Part shown: piece after piece, positions 21,401-30,400 of the stretch
Layout of the letters: each line of letters opens with the position of its first letter
Numbering within the stretch: position 1 is the first letter of the stretch
Source of the DNA: Watersipora subatra
Lineage: Eukaryota > Bryozoa > Gymnolaemata > Cheilostomatida > Watersiporidae
Length of the DNA stretch: 64,000 nt
Assembly (NCBI RefSeq): GCF_963576615.1
Contig: NC_088711.1
Span: 5,642,001-5,706,000, forward strand
Direction of reading: 5' to 3'
Program-made: the position numbers and the translations under genes
Notes under the pieces: model-generated
Told to the model about the DNA's origin: nothing
Seen by the model: the letters and a program-made list of their open reading frames with translations, nothing else
Database searches by the model: none

Positions 21401-24400
21401 TGCTGATCAGTTGCTATCCTTATAGCTGCTGATCAGTTGCTATCCTTATAGCTGCTGATCAGTTGCTATCCTTGAAGCTGCTGATCAGTTGCTATCATTA
21501 TAGCTGCTGATCAGTTGCTATCCTTATAGCTGTTGATCAGTTGCTATCCATATAGCTGTTAATCAGTTGCTATCCTTATAGCTGCTGATCAGTTGCTATC
21601 CTTATAGCTGCTGATCAGTTGCTATCCTTATAGCTGCTGATCAGTTGCTATCCTTATAGCTGCTGATCAGTTGCTATCCTTGAAGCTGCTGATCAGTTGC
21701 TATCCTTGAAGCTGCTGATCAGTTGCTATCCTTATAGCTGCTGATCAGTTGCTATCCTTGAAGCTGCTGATCAGTTGCTATCCTTATAGCTGCTGATCAG
21801 TTGCTGCCAAGCTTATAGCTGCTGATCAGTTGCTGCCAAGCTTATAGCTAAGTTTAGTCTTGCGTTAGAAACACTGGTGCAGTCCGTCCATGGTTTTCGA
21901 CAACGAATCGTCATCTGTTAGAAAAATGATATATTGAAATTTTTATTACCAATAATGTAAATAATGCTACTGTATTGCAAGGCTAAAAAGACCTTTTTAA
22001 TTAAGTATTTTTATAATATCTTGCACCCTAAACTGTGGATTAAGATAACAGGGAATATATAAAATACATTTAATTTCTCAAACACTTGATTAGCGGAGTA
22101 GCAGATTTTTACACTTTTATATACAAAATACAGACACTATTTTGTAAAGTCCAACAAACATATCTGCATATAACACGTCAACACTGAAGATATCTAGAGA
22201 GCGACAGTCTGCATATAACACGTCAACACTGAAGATATCTAGAGAGCGACAGTCTGCATATAACACGTCAACACTGAAGATATCTAGAGAGCGACAGTCT
22301 GCATATAACACGTCAACACTGAAGATATCTAGAGAGCGACAGTCTGCATATAACACGTCAACACTGAAGATATCTAGAGAGCGACAGTCTGCATATAACA
22401 CGTCAACACTGAAGATATCTAGAGAGCGACAGTCTGCATATAACATGTCAACACTGAAAATATCTAGAGAGCGACAGTTTTCAACCAAACCGCCTTGCCA
22501 GATTTTTTGGCCCTCTCGGGTTCGAATTGCAAATTTTTATAGCATCTAAAACAAAAATCTTAACTCAATGTTTGACCTCTAGTTAAAAACTTAAGGTTTG
22601 GCTGGAAATCTAAAGTTTGCCAGTTTTTCTCCAAAGTATTTCAACTTTATTTTTAAAGCCAAGTTACAAATAGTTTTGTTAAAATATTGAGTGTTTGTTT
22701 CTAGGCACCACTATGTCGGACTGTTTGGGTGGAATTTGGCAAAAAACAGGAAATCAGTCGTGCTGACATCTAGTGAAGCAGACGCAATGGCTGTGTATCA
22801 AGCGACTGGCATGGCTGCCATTGCTTTACCTCGAGGTTCCTCTACTCTACCTCAGCAGGTGCTTGCTCCACTCTTACCACTGTTTGTGAAAATTTGTTCC
22901 CTCGATTTGTTGCTCCTTTGCTTGAGCGTAAAATGTGTGTAGCTAAAATGTGCATGGTGACATGACACATAGTATTACTATATATATGTACTACCTACTG
23001 TCTCCATGTACTACCTAGTGCCCTCCTCCTGCCCTACTAGCTGAGTCTGCTTCCCATGTTTATTTGTCCTTGGCTAGCTCAAGGTCAGCTCAAGTTGACG
23101 CGGTATGAAGTAGAGTACAGCTATAATAGTCAACAGTACATCTCGTGACACCGCTGTAGGTGTAGTTTTGGGTGTATGCTGAATGTCAGCTTCCTCTCTC
23201 CATATATGTTTAAGCAGCCTGAATAGATTCAGCTGTAGATATTATTTTATTTGTGATGGTGATATAGCACACTATTACAAATAAAATATTATCTACAGCT
23301 GTAATAAAATAATATAATAAAACTAATATCTACAGCTGTAAAGTAATATTATATCAGCAATACTTTCATCATATCAACAAAAGATTTTTATTGGTAATAT
23401 TGTTATTAGTATTTGACACCATGTTTCTCCCCTCGTGCCACTGTTCATGTCTGTATCTCCCCTCATGCCACTGTTCATGTCTGTATCTCCCCTCCTGCCA
23501 CTGTTCATGTCTGTATCTCCCCTCATGCCACTGTTCATGTCTGTATCTCCCCTCATGCCACTGTTCATGTCTGTATCTCCCCTCATGTCACTGTTCATGT
23601 CTGTATCTCCCCTCATGCCACTGTTCATGTCTGTATCTCCCCTCATGCCACTGTTCATGTCTGTATCTCCCCTCATGCCACTGTTCATGTCTGTATCTCC
23701 CCGCATGCCACTGTTCATGTCTGTATCTCCCCTCATGCCACTGTTCATGTCTGTATCTCTGTCACACCTCAGCATTCAGGTCATGATTTTGGTTCCATAT
23801 ACTTTCATGTTTCTACCATACAGTCTTGTCAACGATGAGTAGCAACACAACCTGTACTCATTGCAGGCTTTACCCTTCTTGGAGAGCTTTAACAAGATCA
23901 CCCTTTGGTTTGACAACACTGTGCAGGCCTTTGAAAATGCAAAAACATTTGCTGGCAAGCTGGGTATGAAACGGACGTTTGTTGTGAGGTATGTTCAATA
24001 GTTTGACATACCAGTCAAAATCTGGTGTATGATTCCGATTTTCACTTTTAGGTTAGTTGACACGGGAGCCATTGTAATCTAGTGTCATTGGGAACTTTGC
24101 ATAGACCGTGATGTTTCGATCTGGGATTATGTCACCGATTGCACCAAATACCTATAATACTTTCATTAGTTTCTAGTTTGCGTGTCACTGCTCAGGAAAG
24201 TTAATCTTTTTTCGCTTGCATATTTTCACCTCTACTATCTAGTAGTCGGAACTAAGGCATTTGGTTACTATAAAGAAATGAAAGGGTCGGGTGGATAGCC
24301 TTGGAGCTAGACTAATCACTAGTGTTACAGGCTACGAATTTTTGAGCTTCGAAGTTGTGGTTTTAATCGTAGGAATGAGGAGGATGTATTTAAATGACAC

Positions 24401-27400
24401 ATAGAAGTGGTCGCACAACTCCCAATTGTTCGTAGCTGATGAGTTCACATGCTACGAAGGCATTGTCGCACAAATCCGCGTTTTTTATATTAGTCTGTTG
24501 CGCTTTTATTTACAACGGAGCGCATGTTTTATATCACAGCTGACACTCCTAAAATGTGTCTAAGGCCAAATGTCAAAGCGAGTAGGAAATTTTTTTTTCA
24601 AGTTCGGAGTTGACGTTTTTTATTTTGGAGATAATATTTTTAAAACATGTGCATTAAAAAAGAGCTGCGTAGAGATGCTGTAAGGACATCACTAATGAAG
24701 ACGATGAAAATCCAACCTCCGATCGCACAGACTTATGCAATAATACGAATATTGACGTTTACATCATATGCAGTACTTCGTTGTTGATACGATGTTTTCA
24801 CAAAAACCCCCTTTGAAACGGAAGTTTGAATCGCTTTGAAAAATTAAAGATTCAGCGTTTTAAACCATTTGCATGCTACGAAGATGAAAAGTACAACCAA
24901 AATTCGTAGCGTATAACACTAGTGAAAGACAGTCTGCCTGAAAGGCACTCCAACAGCGTCGAACCAGAACTTGGCTATCTGCCAGCCCACTGTATTATCT
25001 CTGAGGACCATCATGCCACCTACAGTGAAGTACTACAGCACAAGAGAGAGAGCTTGTCTGTTCGTGTTATTAACATCACTCAGTCCTAATATAGTTCTGT
25101 TCTATTCTTTATAATCGCAACCACTTTTTTAATTTTCAGTAAGTCTTTTACTGAGTTTTCAAAGACAACTTTCCTAGTTTCAACTTACTGAGGTTATTAT
25201 CCCAAGTGTATGACTAGCCCTACGCTCGCTTATACTAACATTTACTTGCCTATCAGCTGACTGTTAGTCAGTAACCTAAAACTCCCCAACATAGACTAGC
25301 TGGGCTTGTATCATAATTGTTTGGATATTAATGGTAGTCCTTCTACACAACTTCACTATTTCTTAAATATTAATTCAATGAATTTTTAAAAGTTTACATT
25401 TGAGTGATCGCTCATGTTTGCCGCTGCATAACGGTGGAACTCTGGCTAGGTACATAAGTCGTGTTAGAGTCTGTAATTACAATTTCATTACTGTATATTT
25501 CGGCGTATAAGGCGACCGTCAGATAAGACAAAGTACAAAATTCGAGCAAATATTTATAAATTTACTATATATCGATTGTATGTATTAGACGACTGCTAAA
25601 TTGTTGTGTTCACATTTTTTCACAATAATTCTAGAACGCTTAGATACTGAAAAACCTACATAGGATATCGTAAACACTTACACAAGGTAAAAATGATGTA
25701 ACCTTCCACTGATTCTTCACTTGGCTCGCTGTAAACAATGGATATCGTCACACACTGCTCTCAGGCTTTGTGTTAGGATTTCAGCCAATAATGTGTCGCC
25801 ACCTTAGTAATTTTGGGCTCGCTGTAAGGCAGGGAAAATACTTTAATCAGAGGCCGGAAAAACATTGTATTCCACGTCATAACCTTAAACGACGGATTCT
25901 TAGGGCCACCGTATCCCGGAGTTCAACCGTACTGTAATATTTACTTCTATTGAGAAATAAAGGTTTATGTAATCAACTATTTTTATTTACAACTAATAAT
26001 ATTGATTTTTTCATGCAAAATGAAAAATCTGCACACAGAGTTCAAGGTTTGACTTTTTTATCAGTTGTATAAGAAGTCCCCCAAATGTTTAAGGATGTTT
26101 TTTTACTTTAAAGCTTGTCGTAAACGCTGAAATATGCAGTATTTAGGTTGGAATATAAGCCTGTTTCATATCACTCACACAGCTGCCGTAAATTTTGTTG
26201 AGTTGATTGCTTATTCATCGCGCAATCAATAACTAATAATAAAGAGAGGTAGATATAGACTGTACTCCTAATTATGATATTGCAGGCCAGAGACAGACTC
26301 ACCGAGTGCCCTCAAGGCCCTGCGACAGGAAAAGAACTTGAAAAAGATCCTAGACCGTAGCCTCTCCCTTGTGCATGAGCATGTCATCACTTTTTCCAAC
26401 CATAGAGATGATGTAAAGCATGAACTTGCATTCGCTGACAATGTCGCTGGCGTGCAGGTAAGCTCATTGGTTTCTTCTAAGTATGAATAAAAGAACCTGC
26501 GTATGCTGAACTTTATCTATTATTAACCACCTTGCAGTATTTGCTAACATTCAAAGTTATTCTCTGGACTTTATTGTTACTGCTAACATCGTATTAATTT
26601 AACCTTAAGAGTTGCAATAATTATTCTATTGAAAAATATTTCAATTTACAGTTCAAAGGCTAGAGTTTATCATTTAGTATCATATGGTGTGTGATATTGT
26701 GTATAACCCTATGGTAACATCTATAGGACAGTGTTATATCTCAATGTTTTGTGGGTGTCGATTGTCTCATGCCATAGACAGAACATTATTACACCTCAAC
26801 TAACTGGATCACTTTAGTCCTTCCAGTACCTGACCCTTCTGTATAGAATTGAACATGGTTGATGCAGTGTTAATTTGTAGCTCATTTTATAAAAGGAATT
26901 TGTACTGACCTGCTCAGAGGTGTTTAAACCATTTAGCCATTCTGTTTGTGGTGTATCTACTTGATGTTTAGAGTTTTGTGTGATGTCATGTGGATATAAT
27001 GGCGATTTTGAGTCTGTCACTCTGTTTCAGTGGAAGAACTTTCCTAAACTGAATACAATTCTAAAAGGACACAGAAGGGGGGAGCTGACAGTATTTACTG
27101 GAGGCACTGGATCAGGCAAGACCACCTTCCTTAGTGATTATTCTTTGGATCTGTGCACCAGTGGGGTGAGTTGCCCTCTCTCCTTCCCTACCTCCCCTCC
27201 CTACCTCCCCTGTCTACCTCTCCCTCCTACCTCTCCCTCCCTACCTCCCCTCTCTCTCACACACACTCTCTCTCTCACACACAGACTCTCTCTCTCAGAC
27301 ACTCTCTCACATTTTCTCTTACACACTCTCTCTCACATTCTCTCTCACACACTTTCTCTCTCACACACTCTCTCTCACACACTCTCTCACACACACACTC

Positions 27401-30400
27401 ACACAATCTCTCACACCATCTCTCTCTCACACTCTCTCACACGCTCTTTCTCACACTCTCACACGCTCTCTCTCTCACACTCTCTCTCACACACACTCTC
27501 TCTCACACTCTCTCTCTCTCACACACCTCCCTCTCTCACACTCTCTCTCTCACACACCTCCCTCTCTCACACAATCTCTCTTTCTCACACACTCTCTCTC
27601 ACAATCTCTCTCTCTCACTATCTCACACAATCTCTCACTCACACTGTCTCTCACACACTCTCTCACACTCTCACACACTTTCTCTCACATTCTCTTTCAC
27701 ACATTCTCTCACACTCTCTCTCTCACACCTCCCTCTCTCGCACAATCTCTCTCTCACACACTCTCTTTCTCACACACTCTCTCTCTCACACAATCTCACT
27801 CTCTCTCTCACTCTCTCTCACAATCTCTCACTCACACTCTCTCACACTGTCTCTCACACACTCTCTCACACACTCTCTCGCTATCACTCTCTTTCTCTCA
27901 CACTCTCTTCTCTCTTTCTGTCAGCTGGCCATTCCTCATTAACAGATAGCAATCATCTTTTAGTAACTCCATTTCTTTCCCTTTATAATTTCATACTTTA
28001 TGTCATACTTTATGAGATGTGTCAGTCTGTATATCTAGACAAGCTTAATTGATAGTCAAGTACTCTGAGATTAAATTGTGGCCACCGTAGAAATATGCAG
28101 AGATAGCCTCAGTTTCCACAACCATCTCAGTCGGACTCATTAGCCCTTTCTCTCGTAATTTGCTCTTTCATCGATTATCTTGCTTTGAGTTTAGACTCCC
28201 TGTTTACTTACTCACATTGGTGATTAATTTTTATTTTAAGGTGAACACGTTATGGGGCAGTTTTGAGATTAACAATGTTCGCCTCATGAAACTGATGGTT
28301 CAGCAGTATGCCAAGTAAGTTCCCAGGATCTGAATATTTACAAATTTGCTATTCTCATTCCATCATTAAGAAATATTTAGATTATATTATCATTGGAGTT
28401 TAGGCTAGAAGTAGTCGATAGTTTGAACACGGACTATTGATTGTTGGAAGAGGTGATCCCTGACATCTCTAACTAGATTCATTGTTATATTGAGCCATTG
28501 TATGAATAGAATATAAGGGTTTCTGGTCACTCAGCAAGTGCCAGATAGTGTGGCTGCAGCCATGTTATGATTGTAGAAAGGATTTGTCTGAGTACATAGA
28601 GGACTATGATAAATGGGCTGACAAATTTGAATCTCTCTCCATGTACTACATGAACTACCACGGCCACGAGGATATTAAAAAGGTTTTGGATGTAAGTCAC
28701 AACTTTACGTAAAAGGTGTATGTATGTCTCACAGGTTATAAATAAAAATATTGTATTAGGTACATCATCCCGTTTTAACGTCTACATGACTACAATTACG
28801 AAAAAATATTCAGCTTTATGGAACAATTTTATAGTCAGAATGTTCTAGATAAATGTATTGCTGTGGTTGGTCAACAAGAGACATTGGTGGCTATGCGCTT
28901 TTAGCAAGCAAATAAGTTGAGCTACTAGTAAACATGCATCATATAGTCATATTGATTTGAGCTGCTAGTAAACACATGTCATATAGTCTTATTGATTTGA
29001 GCAGCTAGTAAACACAGATCATATAGTCTTATTGATTTGAGCTGCTAGTAAACATGTGTCATATAGTCTTATTGATATGAGCTGCTAGTAAACATGTGTC
29101 ATATAGTCTTATTGATATGAGCTGCTAGTAAACACAAGTCATATAGTCTTATTGATTTGAGCGGCTAGTAAACACGTGTCATATAGTCTTATTGATATGA
29201 GCTGCTAGTAAACACGTGTCATATAGTCTTATTGATTTGAGCTGCTAGTAAACACGTGTCATATAGTCTTATTGATTTGAGCTGCTAGTAAACACGTGTC
29301 ATATAGTCTTATTGATTTGAGCTGCTAGTAAACATGTGTCATATAGTCTTATTGATTTGAGCTGCTAGTAAACATGTGTCATATAGTCTTATTGATTTGA
29401 GCTGCTAGTAAACACGTGTCATATAGTCATTTCCAGCATGTTTGCTCTTTTGTGTACATTTATTAGATGAAGATCTGATGTTTGCATAGAAAGCATGTCT
29501 GGTTCGGTTGTTACAGACGATGGCGCATGCTGTGTACCTGTACGACATAAGTCATGTGATAGTCGATAACCTTCAATTCATGATGGGATCCCTCGATTCC
29601 GGTATCGATCGGTTTGTTCGGCAAGACCAGATCATCAGTGAATTTAGAAGGTTTGCTACGAAGATGAACTGCCATGTTACGCTTGTTATTCATCCTCGTA
29701 AGGTAAGTTACAGACTCTTATAGTAAGGTAAGTTGCAGACTTTTATAGTAAGGTAAGTTACAGACTCTTATAGTAAGATAAGTTCCAGGCTCTTATAGTA
29801 AGGTAAGTTACATTCTCTTATAGTCGCTTTGATTGTTTTCTTGAGTAGGAGTCTAAGAATAGCATATGCATACCCTTGAGTGGTACGTATTCTCTCAACG
29901 TAAACCGAAACAAAAACACCTGACATGCTTCTTGCTTGATGACTGCAACTGCACATTTTTTAATAGGTTTTGTTTATCAAATTTATGTTTTCTGACTAAA
30001 TTTCTTTTTCGTTTTCATAAATAAATAAAAAATTTTTATGCATTTCAAGTCTTTTAAACTCCTTGCTGATACGATCAAAGTTTTGTTGTGTAGAAAGTCA
30101 TCAGACAAATCAGTCAATCAATAAATTACAGAGTTCGATATAATTTACCACCACCTCATGCTTTTTTCAAGCTTTTATCAAAATTGTGTATTGAAACATA
30201 TGAGATATAGAGATATTGCTCCAAAGCATTCTATATGTAATAATTTTATGGCCTGTCAGCGTAAAATGTTTTGTACTAAAATTGGCTGCTTTCATTTACT
30301 TGTAATTCGTCATTGAAAGAACCTCAGTTTCTCTTGCAGAACATATGAGTTTATATAATTTGTTTTTAAAGATTTTTATAGACTTCACTGTAAATTATTA

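Noticed and set aside
22117-22488. 123-residue minus-strand ORF with seven 15-residue repeats
   Set aside because: Produced by the 45-bp minisatellite in TWNK intron 4; no start context or flanking coding sequence.
23374-23842. Five overlapping ORFs of 131-141 residues on both strands
   Set aside because: Caused by the 30-bp minisatellite, which is open in several frames; it lies in TWNK intron 5.
25493-25935. Possible MITE starting TATATTTCGGCGTATAAGGCGACC
   Set aside because: The left motif resembles known dispersed elements, but the right end (CGGTTGAACTCCGGGATACG on the minus strand) does not pair with it, so no element could be bounded.
26980-28052. Ser/Leu/His/Thr-rich ORFs of about 300 residues
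   Set aside because: They extend TWNK exon 8 into the CT/CA microsatellite of intron 8. The GTGAGT donor at 27166 and the next conserved exon show this is intronic.
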